Shown: positions 1 through 7,617, numbered from the stretch's first letter. The stretch is 15,738 nucleotides of DNA from SG8-41 sp036555615 (GCA_036555615.1 DATBKZ010000027.1:1-15738), one strand, 5' to 3'. The notes: generated by a model not told the origin, from the letters alone. Made by a program: numbers and translations.

Positions 1-1
1 C

Positions 2-868
2 GTCGCGATGGTGACGAAGAAGGGCGGGCCCGGGTACGTGCCGCCCACGGCGCGCATCGCCACCTTCGACAACGACGGCACGCTGTGGGCCGAGCAGCCG
101 ATGTACTTCCAGTTCCTGTTTGCCATCGACCGGGTGAAGGCCCTGGCGCCGCGGCACCCGGAGTGGAAGGACAAGGAGCCGTTTGCCTCGATCCTCAAGG
201 GGGATCTCAAGGGCGCGCTGGCCGGCGGCGAGCACGCGTTGCTGGAAATCGTCCACGCCAGCCACGCCGGCATGACCACCGAGGAGTTCGAGAAGGTGGT
301 GAAGGACTGGGTCGCCGCGGCGCGGCACCCGAGGTTCAAGCGCCCCTACACCGCTCTAACCTATCAGCCGATGCTGGAGCTGCTGCGGTATCTGCGCGCC
401 AACGGCTTCCGCACCTACATCGTGTCGGGCGGCGGCGTCGAGTTCTTGCGCGCCTTCGCGGAGAAGACCTACGGCATTCCGCCCGAGCAGGCCATCGGCA
501 GCTCGGGCAAGCAGAAGTTCGAGCTGCGCGATGGAAGATCGGTGCTGGTGAAGCTGCCGGCGGTGGATTTCATCGACGACAAGGAAGGCAAGCCCATCAA
601 CATCCAGAAGATCATCGGGCGCCGGCCGACCGCCGCTTTCGGCAATTCCGACGGCGACCTCGCGATGCTGCAATGGACGTGCAGCGGCCCCGGCGCGCGC
701 TTCTGCCTTTATGTTCACCATACCGATGCCGAGCGCGAGTGGGCCTACGACCGCAAATCGGGCATCGGCCTCCTCGACAAGGGCCTGGACGAGGCGCGGG
801 CGAAGGGCTGGACCGTCGTCAGCATCAAGGACGACTGGAAGCGGGTGTTCGCGTTCGAATCGAGGTGA
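2..868 (+). CDS. HAD-family phosphatase (5' partial)
   Basis: Haloacid-dehalogenase superfamily hydrolase, probably a phosphomonoesterase of the phosphoserine-phosphatase-like branch. Counting from the in-frame ATG at base 8, motif I is FDNDGT, with nucleophile Asp21 and acid/base Asp23. Motif II is the Ser of VSGGG (Ser140). A Lys for motif III lies in the stretch before GNSDGD (residues 212-217), which is motif IV and binds Mg2+. The reading frame is open to the left edge, with Val-Ala before that Met. From memory, relatives carry a longer N-terminus (often a signal peptide) before the YVPP...RIATFDNDGT stretch, so the true start is probably outside the window. The substrate cannot be told from sequence. 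The gene converges on the CoA-transferase gene, with 54 nt between the stops. Confidence 0.88.
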   Translation, partial: VAMVTKKGGPGYVPPTARIATFDNDGTLWAEQPMYFQFLFAIDRVKALAPRHPEWKDKEPFASILKGDLKGALAGGEHALLEIVHASHAGMTTEEFEKVVKDWVAAARHPRFKRPYTALTYQPMLELLRYLRANGFRTYIVSGGGVEFLRAFAEKTYGIPPEQAIGSSGKQKFELRDGRSVLVKLPAVDFIDDKEGKPINIQKIIGRRPTAAFGNSDGDLAMLQWTCSGPGARFCLYVHHTDAEREWAYDRKSGIGLLDKGLDEARAKGWTVVSIKDDWKRVFAFESR

Positions 869-922
869 TTGAACAGCACATGCCGCAGCTCGTAAGAGCC
901 GGGCGCCAGGGCCTTCGGGTAC

Positions 923-2332
923 TCAGCCCCGTGCCGGCCACTCCGGCCTGTGATACCCGAGCGGCACCGAGGGCCGGCTCCAGCGCGGCGGAGTCTCTGA
1001 AAGCTGCACCACCGGCGCGAGATGCTGAAGCCGCCCGTCTGGCGTCTCGCTCGTCGTCGACCAACGCTCGATTTCCGCTGAATTGAAATCTTTCGGCACG
1101 TCCCTCAACTGGTCTTGCGGCACCTCGCCGTGCGAAACGAGCCAGCGCCCGGTCTGGGCGAGGGAAATCCGCACGAGCCAGCTTCCGCCCTCGCGCGCGC
1201 GGCGGGCGAGCGCCACCATCGCGCCGAAGGCCATGAGATACCCGGTGAGATAGTCGATCGCCGAGACCGGATAGAACTGCGGACCCGGCGCCGCGCCGGG
1301 GAAAACCTCCCCCTGCCGCCAGGCGACGCCGCTCACCGACTGCACCACCGTGTCGAAGCCGCGGCGCGAGGCCCACGGCCCGACGTGGCCGAAAGCGCAC
1401 AGCGAAACCACGACGATCCCAGGCCGCAGCCGCGCGAGCGCCGCGAGCGAGAAGCCGCGATCGGCGAGCGTGCCCGGCCGGTAGCCCTGCGAGAAGACAT
1501 CGGCCTCGCGCACGAGCCCGCGCAGGATCGCAACCTCTTTCTCGTCGCGCAGATCGAGATAGGCGGAGAGCTTGCCGTGGCCCGTGTCGTGCTCCTGGTA
1601 GCCGAGGCTCGGCAAATGCGCCGCGGTGATCTTGAGGACGTCCGCCCCGTGCTCGGCGAGCGTGCGGCCGCAGGTTGGCCCGGCCAGCACCCGCGTGAGA
1701 TCGAGCACCCGGATGCCCGACAGCGGCCGGTTGCCTTCGGGAAGCTGTTCCGGCGGGCTCGCACCGATCTTCACGATCTCCATCAGCGGCAGCGAGGCGA
1801 TCGCGGCGGCCTGCGGATGCCTGGCCCATTCGGCCATGGTGCGCACCATGCCGCCGGCGCCTTTGGCCGCGATGATCGCTTCCTCGAGCTCGAGCGCGTC
1901 CCAGTTCGCCACCGCCTTGCGCACCGCCTCGCGATCTTCCGGCACGCCGATGACGCTCAGGGCCGCGGCGCGATGATTCGGGAAGTTGGCGTGGATGTAG
2001 CTCCAGCGGCCGTTCTTCGCCGGATAGAAGCCCATCACGGCGTTGCGCTCGGTCGACACGGGCGCGCCGTCCAGCTTCATGTAGTGGCCGCTGCGGAGCG
2101 ATGCCGTGGCCTGCCGGAAATCGACCGCGACCGCCTGGCGCCGCCCGGTGCGCAGCTCCCACAGATCGGCGGCCGCGAGGCCGGCCGCCGCGAGCGCGGC
2201 GCTGCTCGCCTCGCCGATACGGAACGGCGTGCGCAGTATCGGATCGGGACCACCCGTGATCTCGACCTCCTGCGCGCGCGCCTCCGGCCAGCCCGCGACC
2301 GGCAAAATCGTTGGCAACGCAGCACTGCTCAT
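923..2332 (-). CDS. Class III CoA-transferase (CaiB/BaiF family), rearranged domain order
   Basis: 469 aa. Residues about 205-400 look like the start of a CaiB/BaiF (formyl-CoA transferase type) enzyme: a Rossmann-like GIRVLDLTRVLAGP, then HGADVLKI, a YLDLRD segment, QGYRPG, and SAIDYLTGY, whose Asp360 aligns with the catalytic Asp169 of formyl-CoA transferase. Residues about 35-195 resemble the later half of the same fold: IGEASSA...LRTGRRQAVAVD, then a dehydrating-tail-like region ending MAEWARHPQ. The catalytic position in that half is Glu41. The protein therefore reads as two CaiB half-domains in swapped order. The family moves CoA between carboxylic acids through an aspartyl-CoA thioester in the cytosol. 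Substrate unknown. It diverges from the amidohydrolase operon across 58 nt. No strong Shine-Dalgarno precedes the ATG, so the exact start is moderately sure. Confidence 0.88.
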   Translation of the reverse strand: MSSAALPTILPVAGWPEARAQEVEITGGPDPILRTPFRIGEASSAALAAAGLAAADLWELRTGRRQAVAVDFRQATASLRSGHYMKLDGAPVSTERNAVMGFYPAKNGRWSYIHANFPNHRAAALSVIGVPEDREAVRKAVANWDALELEEAIIAAKGAGGMVRTMAEWARHPQAAAIASLPLMEIVKIGASPPEQLPEGNRPLSGIRVLDLTRVLAGPTCGRTLAEHGADVLKITAAHLPSLGYQEHDTGHGKLSAYLDLRDEKEVAILRGLVREADVFSQGYRPGTLADRGFSLAALARLRPGIVVVSLCAFGHVGPWASRRGFDTVVQSVSGVAWRQGEVFPGAAPGPQFYPVSAIDYLTGYLMAFGAMVALARRAREGGSWLVRISLAQTGRWLVSHGEVPQDQLRDVPKDFNSAEIERWSTTSETPDGRLQHLAPVVQLSETPPRWSRPSVPLGYHRPEWPARG

Positions 2333-2379
2333 GATCTGGACTCTTGCGTGTTCTCGATTGGGCTATGCTACACGCTCAC

Positions 2380-2387
2380 AGGAGGAG
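2380..2387 (+). promoter_or_regulatory. Strong Shine-Dalgarno of the amidohydrolase gene
   Basis: AGGAGGAG lies 3 nt before the ATG at 2391 (5 nt from the GGAGG core). It decides this start over in-frame upstream codons that would run into the divergent CoA-transferase gene. Confidence 0.8.
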
Positions 2388-2390
2388 CCC

Positions 2391-3227
2391 ATGCTGATAG
2401 TCGATTCCCAAATCCACATCTGGAAGAACGGAAAGATGAGCCCGCACCACCGCCAGGATCCGACCTTTTCGGCCGAGGACGCGCTCGCCGAAATGAAAAC
2501 GGCCGGCGTCGATTGCGCGGTGATCCATCCGCCCGGCGCGATGGGCGAGCCGGCCAATGCGCTCGCGGTCGAGGCGGTGCGCAAGTATCCGGACAAGTTC
2601 TGCATCCTCGGGCACTTCGACCTGACGAGCCCCGATCGCGAAAAGATCGTCGCCCGCTGGCGCGATCGGCCCGGCATGCTCGGATTCCGCTTCACCTTCA
2701 ACGAGTCGAATCAGAAGGGGTGGTGGACCGACGGCTCGCTCGACTGGTTCTGGAAGACGGCCGAGAAGGCGAAATTACCGGTGGGGCTCCTCGCGAGCGG
2801 CGCCAACATCAAGGTAGTGGGGAAGATCGCGGAGCGGCATCCCGGCCTGAAGGTCCACATCGACCACATCGGGCGCGGGGGCGGCCGGGCCGACAAGAAG
2901 GACGACGCGGCCTACGCGGACCTCGTGGACATGCTCGCGCTCGCCCGGCTTCCCAACGTCGCGGTCAAGCTCTCGGGCGCGCCGAGCACCTCGACCCATG
3001 CCTACCCGTACAAGAACGTCCACGAATATCTGCGCCGGATCGTCGAGGCCTTCGGCCCCGCGCGCTGCTTCTGGGGCACCGACATCACCCGCATGCCGTG
3101 CAGCTACCGCCAGTGCGTGACGATGTTCACCGAGGAGATGCCGTGGCTGAAGGGCCGCGACCTCGAGCAGGTGATGGGCGCGGCGTTCGTCGCCTGGCTC
3201 GGCTGGAAGCGGCCCGCGGCCGCTTGA
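2391..3227 (+). CDS. Amidohydrolase-2 family metal-dependent hydrolase
   Basis: 278 aa TIM-barrel hydrolase or decarboxylase of the amidohydrolase-2 family (relatives include ACMSD, 4-sulfomuconolactone hydrolase and L-fuconolactonase types). The first strand reads VDSQIHIW: the usual HxH metal pair is QxH here (Gln7, His9). Other expected ligands are visible as HIDHIG (His156, His159) and the end-of-barrel Asp in FWGTDIT (Asp231). The frame is open upstream, but AGGAGGAG immediately before the ATG at 2391 fixes this start, and the length then fits the family. It is the first gene of a four-gene operon, 16 nt before the racemase-like gene. Its substrate is unknown; the neighbouring transport and gamma-glutamyltransferase genes suggest breakdown of an imported carboxylate or amide (inference). 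Confidence 0.9.
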   Translation: MLIVDSQIHIWKNGKMSPHHRQDPTFSAEDALAEMKTAGVDCAVIHPPGAMGEPANALAVEAVRKYPDKFCILGHFDLTSPDREKIVARWRDRPGMLGFRFTFNESNQKGWWTDGSLDWFWKTAEKAKLPVGLLASGANIKVVGKIAERHPGLKVHIDHIGRGGGRADKKDDAAYADLVDMLALARLPNVAVKLSGAPSTSTHAYPYKNVHEYLRRIVEAFGPARCFWGTDITRMPCSYRQCVTMFTEEMPWLKGRDLEQVMGAAFVAWLGWKRPAAA

Positions 3228-3243
3228 GAGCGAGTTTCGCAAG

Positions 3244-3978
3244 ATGACGCCGTCCCGCCATTCCGGCACTGCCCGCGGCGGCAAGGCGGTCTACGGCGCG
3301 CCGCTCGGGATCCTGATGCTCGAAGCGCGTTTCCCGCGCATCCCGGGCGACATGGGCAACGCCACGACCTGGTCCTTTCCCGTGCTCTATCGCGTCGTGC
3401 GCGGCGCGAGCCCCGAGAAGGTCGTGCTGCAGGGCGCGCGGGGGCTGCTGCCCGATTTCATCGAGGGGGCGAAGGACCTTGTCCGTCTGGGCGCCGAGGC
3501 CATCACCACCAACTGCGGCTTCCTTGCGCTCTTCCAGAACGAGCTTGCGCGCGCGGTGAACGTCCCGGTCGCAACCTCCGCGCTCATGCAGGTGCGCTGG
3601 GTGCAGGCCATGCTGCCGCCCGGCAAGCAGGTCGGCGTGATTACGGTGAGCGGCTCGACGCTCACGCCGGCCCATCTCGAGTCGGCCGGCGCGCCAGCCG
3701 ACACGCCGATCGTCGGCACCGAGAACGGCCGCGAGTTCTTCCGCGTGCTGATCAAGGCGGAGAAGGAGGACATGGACGTTGCGGCCGCGGAGCAGGATAT
3801 CCTTGATGCGGGGAAGGAGCTCGTCGCCCGCCACCCCGATGTCGGCGCCATCGTGCTCGAGTGCACCAACATGCCGCCGTATTCCGCCGCGCTCCGGGAG
3901 GAGCTCGGATTGCCGGTCTACGACATCTACACTATGATCAACTGGTTCCACGGCGGCCTGCGTCCGCGGGTCTTCTGA
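3244..3978 (+). CDS. Aspartate/glutamate racemase-family protein
   Basis: 244 aa, of the Asp/Glu/hydantoin racemase superfamily. These cofactor-independent enzymes use a pair of cysteines as acid/base in a cleft between two alpha/beta lobes. Both cysteines are present: Cys91 in TTNCGF and Cys207 in LECTNMPPY. An N-terminal PLGILMLEA strand and a VGVITVSG strand fit the fold. Members include amino-acid racemases, hydantoin racemases, maleate isomerase and arylmalonate decarboxylase, so the reaction is open. Spacing from the amidohydrolase stop is 16 nt and to the binding-protein gene 19 nt, so co-transcription is likely. The ribosome site is weak. An internal start before PLGILMLEA cannot be excluded, because the first 17 residues are poorly conserved-looking. 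Confidence 0.85.
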   Translation: MTPSRHSGTARGGKAVYGAPLGILMLEARFPRIPGDMGNATTWSFPVLYRVVRGASPEKVVLQGARGLLPDFIEGAKDLVRLGAEAITTNCGFLALFQNELARAVNVPVATSALMQVRWVQAMLPPGKQVGVITVSGSTLTPAHLESAGAPADTPIVGTENGREFFRVLIKAEKEDMDVAAAEQDILDAGKELVARHPDVGAIVLECTNMPPYSAALREELGLPVYDIYTMINWFHGGLRPRVF

Positions 3979-3997
3979 CAGCCAACAGGGAACTGCC

Positions 3998-4966
3998 ATG
4001 CGTCTCACGAGATTAGCCGCAGCGGTGCTGCTTTTCGTTTTCTCGGGCAACGTGCCGCCGCTGCACGCAGCCTGGCCCGAGAAGCCGCTCCGGATCATCG
4101 TTCCATTCGCGCCGGGCGGCAGCGCCGACATCCTCGCGCGCACGATATCGAGCAAGCTCCACCCCGCGCTGGGCCAGCCCGTGCTCGTCGACAACCGGCC
4201 GGGCGCCGCGGGCAACATCGGCTCCGAGATCGTCGCCAGGTCCAAGCCCGATGGCTATACGCTCCTCGTGGGCTTGATGAACACCCACGTGGTGAACCCG
4301 GCGCTCTACAAGAACATGCCCTTCGACGGCGTCGAGGATTTCACGCCGGTCGCGATGCTCGCGGCGGTCATCTCCACCATGGCGATCCATCCCTCCGTGC
4401 CGGCGAAGAACGTCAAGGAGTTCATCGCGGTCGCCAAGTCGCATCCCGGCGACATCGCGTACGCCTCGGCGGGGACCGGCTCCTCGACGCACCTCAATGC
4501 GGCGGTGTTCGAGAAGATGGCCGGCATCCGGATGCTGCACGTGCCGTACAAGGGCGGCGCGCCTGCGGTGCTCAACACCATGACCGGCCAGACGCAGATG
4601 ATCATCACCGCCGCCACCCAGACGCTGCCGCATGCGAGGACCGGGAGGTTGAGGCTTCTCGGCGTCACCCGGGCGAAGCGCGTCGCCATGCTGCCCGATG
4701 TGCCCGCCATTGCCGAGACGCTCCCGGGCTACGAGGCAGTCGTGTGGTTCGGCGCGTTCGCTCCGGCCGGCCTGCCGAAGGACATCACCACGCGGCTCAA
4801 TACCGAGATCAACAAGCTGATGAGCGCTCCGGACACGAGAAGCATGATGGAGAAAATGGGCGTCGAGGTCATCACCATCACGCCCGAGGAATTCCAGAAG
4901 AAGCTGCGCGAGGAGGCCGCGCACTGGGCGAGCGTCGTCCGCAAGTACGGCATCAAGGCCGAATAG
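3998..4966 (+). CDS. Bug-family (TctC-like) periplasmic solute-binding protein
   Basis: 322 aa extracytoplasmic binding protein of the tripartite tricarboxylate transporter (Bug) type. The N-terminus is a signal peptide: MRLTRL, a hydrophobic core, then LHA|AWPEKP, with cleavage near residues 24-25. Family hallmarks follow in order: IIVPFAPGGSADILAR, VDNRPGAAGNIG, KPDGYTLLVG, the DFTPV strand, YASAGTGSSTHL, HVPYKGGAPA, and the PDVPAIAETLPGYE...FGAFAPAGLP block near the C-terminus. Such proteins bind carboxylates or amino-acid-like ligands by their carboxyl group. No membrane subunits (TctA/TctB) lie in the window, so it is probably one of the many orphan Bug proteins that share a transporter encoded elsewhere. 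The ribosome site AGGGAA lies 5 nt before the ATG. Only 8 nt separate its stop from the next gene. Confidence 0.95.
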   Translation: MRLTRLAAAVLLFVFSGNVPPLHAAWPEKPLRIIVPFAPGGSADILARTISSKLHPALGQPVLVDNRPGAAGNIGSEIVARSKPDGYTLLVGLMNTHVVNPALYKNMPFDGVEDFTPVAMLAAVISTMAIHPSVPAKNVKEFIAVAKSHPGDIAYASAGTGSSTHLNAAVFEKMAGIRMLHVPYKGGAPAVLNTMTGQTQMIITAATQTLPHARTGRLRLLGVTRAKRVAMLPDVPAIAETLPGYEAVVWFGAFAPAGLPKDITTRLNTEINKLMSAPDTRSMMEKMGVEVITITPEEFQKKLREEAAHWASVVRKYGIKAE

Positions 4967-4974
4967 GACGCGCC

Positions 4975-6696
4975 ATGCCGGCCTACCGCCCGACGCTGAC
5001 CGGCACGCGCCACATGATCGCGGCGGGGCATCACGCCGCCGCGCACGCCGGCTTCACCGTTCTCGAGGCGGGCGGCAACGCAGTGGACGCGGGAGTCGCG
5101 GCGGGCATCGCGCTCGGCGTGCTGCAGACCGACCTCGTGAACTTCGCGGGCGTCGCGCCCATGATGATCTACCTCGCCGACCGGCGCGAGGTGGTGACGA
5201 TCGACGGTCTCGGCACCTGGCCGCGCAAGGCGGACATCAACGTCTTCGTCAAGCGCTACGGCGGCAGGATGCCGCCCGGGATCCTGCGCACGGTGATCCC
5301 GGCGGCGCCGTACGCCTGGCTCACCGCGCTCGAGAAGTTCGGCACGATGAGCTTCGGCGAGGTGGCGCAGGCGGCGCTCCGGCTCGCGCGCGAGGGCTTC
5401 GCGATGCACTGGCTGATGGCCGGGTTCATCGCGGACCACGAAGAGGACTACCGCCGCTGGCCGTCAACCGCCGAAGTGTTCCTGCCCAATGGACGGCCGC
5501 CGAAGGCGGGCGAGCTCTTCGTGCAGCGCGATCTCGCGCGCACGCTGCAGTACATGGCGGACGAGGAGGCGGCGCATGCGAAGGACGGACGCATCGCGGG
5601 ACTGCATGCCGCGCGCGACGCCTTCTACCGCGGCGATATCGCTGCCGCGATCGACCGCTACCACCGCGAGCACGAGGGCTGGGTGACCATGGAAGACATG
5701 GCTGCCTATACCGTCACCTTCGAGCCGCCCGTGCGCACGCGCTTTGGCGACATCGATCTCTTTGCCTGCGGGCCGTGGTGCCAGGGACCGGCGCTGCCGC
5801 AGGCGCTCAATATCGTATCCGGGCTCGACCTGCGCAAGCTCGGCCACAATTCGCCGCAGTACATCCACGTGCTCGCCGAAGCGCTGAAGCTCGTCTTCGC
5901 CGACCGCCAGCGCTATTACACCGATCCTCGCTTCGTGAAGGTGCCGGTGGACGCGCTGCTGTCCGAATCGTACGCCGCCGAGCGCCGCAAATGCATCGAC
6001 CCCCGCAGGGCCGCGCCCGGCTTGCCGGAGCCGGGCGACGCGGGCGTCGGCGCGGCGCCGAAGCCGAAGCTGCCAAAGGCGCAGCCGGCGCAGCGGGAAT
6101 CCGTGCAGGAGCCGGACACCTCGTACGTGTGCGTGATCGACCGCCACGGCAACGCGTTCTCCGCCACGCCGAGCGACGCCTCGTCCTCGACGCCGGTCAT
6201 TCCGGGAACGGGCTTGTGCCCGTCCTCGCGCGGCTCGCAGTCCTGGTGCGATCCCGAGCATCCCGCGGCGGTTGCGCCCGGAAAGCGCCCGCGCCTCACC
6301 TGCAACCCGGCCCTGGCGCTGCGCAACGGGAAGGCGTTCATGCCGTTCGGCTCGCCGGGCAACGACGTCCAGCCGCAGGCGATGCTCCAGGTATTCCTGA
6401 ATCTCACCGTGTTCGGGATGGACCTGCAGAGCGCAATCGAGGCGCCGCGGTTCGCGACGTACAGCTTCCCCGCGTCCTCGGAGCCGCATGCCTACTATCC
6501 GGCGCGGCTCAATCTCGAGCAGCGCATCGCGCGCGGCACCGGCGAGGCGCTGGCGGCGCTCGGTCACGATGTGAAGTGGTGGCCCGAGCTCGAATGGCGC
6601 GCGGGGGCGGTGTGCGCCGTCCGCGTCAACCCGGACACGGGAATACTCGAAGGCGGCGCCGACCCGAGACGGCTCGCCTACGCGCTGGGGTGGTAG
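4975..6696 (+). CDS. Gamma-glutamyltransferase-family Ntn hydrolase
   Basis: 573 aa, same length class as gamma-glutamyltransferases, which mature by self-cleavage before a Thr. N-terminal AAGHHAAAHAGFTVLEAGGNAVDA and the DPRF segment fit the large subunit. The small subunit would begin at Thr382 in PDTSYVCVIDRHGNAFS, which aligns with Thr391 of the E. coli enzyme. GSPGNDVQPQ replaces the oxyanion-loop GGxxI pattern but keeps its place. The usual TGIxLNNEMDDF lid is replaced by a segment with two cysteines around SSRGSQSW. A Pro/Lys-rich linker (about 361-381) precedes the cleavage site. There is no signal peptide, unlike periplasmic GGTs, so it is likely cytosolic. It may be a hydrolase of a gamma-amide other than glutathione (inference). 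Last gene of the operon, 8 nt after the binding-protein gene; the ribosome site is weak, consistent with coupling. Confidence 0.9.
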   Translation: MPAYRPTLTGTRHMIAAGHHAAAHAGFTVLEAGGNAVDAGVAAGIALGVLQTDLVNFAGVAPMMIYLADRREVVTIDGLGTWPRKADINVFVKRYGGRMPPGILRTVIPAAPYAWLTALEKFGTMSFGEVAQAALRLAREGFAMHWLMAGFIADHEEDYRRWPSTAEVFLPNGRPPKAGELFVQRDLARTLQYMADEEAAHAKDGRIAGLHAARDAFYRGDIAAAIDRYHREHEGWVTMEDMAAYTVTFEPPVRTRFGDIDLFACGPWCQGPALPQALNIVSGLDLRKLGHNSPQYIHVLAEALKLVFADRQRYYTDPRFVKVPVDALLSESYAAERRKCIDPRRAAPGLPEPGDAGVGAAPKPKLPKAQPAQRESVQEPDTSYVCVIDRHGNAFSATPSDASSSTPVIPGTGLCPSSRGSQSWCDPEHPAAVAPGKRPRLTCNPALALRNGKAFMPFGSPGNDVQPQAMLQVFLNLTVFGMDLQSAIEAPRFATYSFPASSEPHAYYPARLNLEQRIARGTGEALAALGHDVKWWPELEWRAGAVCAVRVNPDTGILEGGADPRRLAYALGW

Positions 6697-6717
6697 GAGG
6701 AGACCAAGCCCAAGGTT

Positions 6718-6734
6718 CCGCCGTATCGCGGCGG
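6718..6734. terminator. Short hairpin between convergent genes
   Basis: CCGCCG, a 5-base TATCG loop, then CGGCGG. It sits between the stop of the GGT-family gene and the stop of the minus-strand membrane-protein gene, where a bidirectional terminator is expected. The stem is only 6 bp and has no T tract on either side. Confidence 0.35.
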
Positions 6735-6737
6735 CGA

Positions 6738-6965
6738 TCAGGCCGGCAGCATGCTGAGATAGACCAGGGCGTTGAACAGCGCGATGGCCAGGGTCGACAG
6801 GCCGCCGACGACGATCGCGAGATTCATCCACCACGACAGAAGCACTTTCTGCGCGGTGACGACGGGCTCGCCGTTCCAGTACAGCCGCCCGCGCTCGTCG
6901 ATCCCGAGCGCACCCTTGACGCCGTCAGCGAACTCGACTTGGTATAACTCCCGAACTTTGAGCAC
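6738..6965 (-). CDS. Small single-helix membrane protein, unknown function
   Basis: Hypothetical protein of about 75 aa. The N-terminal half is soluble and beta-rich-looking (VRELYQVEFADG, GRLYWNGEPVV). One strong transmembrane helix follows near the C-terminus (NLAIVVGGLSTLAIALFNALVYL). The frame extends to an ATG at 6989 (83 aa), but that codon has no ribosome site. The GTG at 6965 is preceded by GGGAG with a 7-nt spacer and is the better start. The gene converges on the GGT-family gene. I do not recognise the family. The soluble-then-TM layout with a plausible ribosome site supports a real gene; no function can be assigned. Confidence 0.6.
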   Translation of the reverse strand: MLKVRELYQVEFADGVKGALGIDERGRLYWNGEPVVTAQKVLLSWWMNLAIVVGGLSTLAIALFNALVYLSMLPA

Positions 6966-6972
6966 GATAGTT

Positions 6973-6977
6973 CTCCC
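6973..6977 (-). promoter_or_regulatory. Shine-Dalgarno favouring a GTG start
   Basis: On the minus strand GGGAG is followed by AACTATC and then GTG at 6965. The in-frame ATG 24 nt upstream has no comparable site. Confidence 0.5.
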
Positions 6978-7061
6978 ATTAAGTGGCATGGCGTAAGTAC
7001 TGACATGCCAATCGCGGGTTAGTTGCCTGCGAGCGGTGACGGGTTGTCAATCTCAAGAAAT

Positions 7062-7082
7062 CCCCTCCTGCCAGAGGAGGGG
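7062..7082. repeat. C-rich/G-rich palindrome, possible REP-like element or terminator
   Basis: Perfect inverted repeat CCCCTCCT-GCCAG-AGGAGGGG with 8-bp arms and a 5-nt loop. It is followed by a G-rich tail (7083-7105) that contains a second imperfect hairpin, GGTGC-GAA-GCGCC. It lies in the 120-nt space between the SRPBCC stop and the small membrane-protein start. Elements of this look (pyrimidine-rich arm, short loop, purine-rich arm, G-rich tail) are widespread intergenic repeats in GC-rich Proteobacteria. It may also end transcription of the HxlR-SRPBCC operon. Confidence 0.6.
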
Positions 7083-7109
7083 TGGTGCGAAGCGCCGGGG
7101 TGGTGGGAG

Positions 7110-7553
7110 CTACTCCGGAATTTCGGGATCCACCAGGTTCGCGAGCTGCATGAGCGACTCCTGCCAGCCGAGGTAGCAGGCTTCGGCGGGAATGACGTCG
7201 GGGATTCCTTCCTGCACGACCGACAGGTCGGTCCCGCACGACACCTTCTTGAGGGTCACGGTCACCTTCATTTCGTCGGGCAGGTTCGGGTCGTCGAACT
7301 TGTCCGTGTAGCGGATCAGCTCGTTCGGCTTGAGCTCCAGATATTTCCCGCCGAAGGAGTGGCTCTTCCCCGTGGTGAAGTTGGTGAATGACGCCTTATG
7401 CGAGCCGCCGACCTTGCCATCGGCCTGGTGGACCGTGCAGGTGAATCCGTACGGCGGCAGCCACTTGGCCATGGCGGCGGGGTCGAGGAACGCCTTGTAG
7501 ACCCGCTGGGGCGGCGCCTTGAGAACGCGGTGAAGACGGATGGTGCTGGGCAT
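7110..7553 (-). CDS. SRPBCC-domain protein (AHSA1-like)
   Basis: 147 aa, the full length of a stand-alone START/SRPBCC domain of the AHSA1 (Activator of Hsp90 ATPase homologue 1-like) type. N-terminal IRLHRVLKAPPQRVYKAFLDPAAMAKWLPP is the hallmark first strand and helix. Middle strands include GKYLELKPNELIRYTDKF, and the C-terminal helix includes GWQESLMQLANLVDPEIPE. The domain forms a hydrophobic ligand cavity; in small bacterial members the ligand is usually unknown. The ATG at 7553 is preceded by AGGAG with a 6-nt spacer, which rules out the longer upstream frame. It lies 64 nt downstream of the HxlR gene on the same strand, so it is probably co-transcribed with it and opposite the FAD oxidoreductase. 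Confidence 0.9.
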   Translation of the reverse strand: MPSTIRLHRVLKAPPQRVYKAFLDPAAMAKWLPPYGFTCTVHQADGKVGGSHKASFTNFTTGKSHSFGGKYLELKPNELIRYTDKFDDPNLPDEMKVTVTLKKVSCGTDLSVVQEGIPDVIPAEACYLGWQESLMQLANLVDPEIPE

Positions 7554-7617
7554 AACGAGCTCCTGTTGTTGATGGATCACCCTATGGTCGATCGAGGTGC
7601 AGACAAATCGACATTCG

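Noticed and set aside
825..2162. 445-codon open frame on the minus strand overlapping the CoA-transferase
   Set aside because: Low-complexity Arg/Ala/Gly translation; the real gene in the neighbouring frame has clear CaiB motifs.
2344..2369. TTGCGT and TATGCT as a promoter of the amidohydrolase operon
   Set aside because: Spacing is only 14 nt and both boxes match poorly, so I did not list it as a feature.
1115..3247. 710-codon open frame on the plus strand through the CoA-transferase and amidohydrolase genes
   Set aside because: Its translation is Arg/Ala/Gly/His-rich with no domain pattern. It is a GC-rich shadow of two well-supported genes in other frames.
6696..6720. Orphan AGGAGGAG after the GGT-family stop, suggesting another gene start
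   Set aside because: No ATG, GTG or TTG follows at a usable distance, and the frame closes quickly.
5464..6834. 456-codon antisense frame over the GGT-family gene
   Set aside because: Arg/Gly/Ala-rich shadow with no ribosome site and no recognisable domain.
7588..7595. TCGATCGA palindrome between the HxlR and SRPBCC genes
   Set aside because: Eight bases is expected by chance in GC-rich DNA, and nothing else supports a site there.
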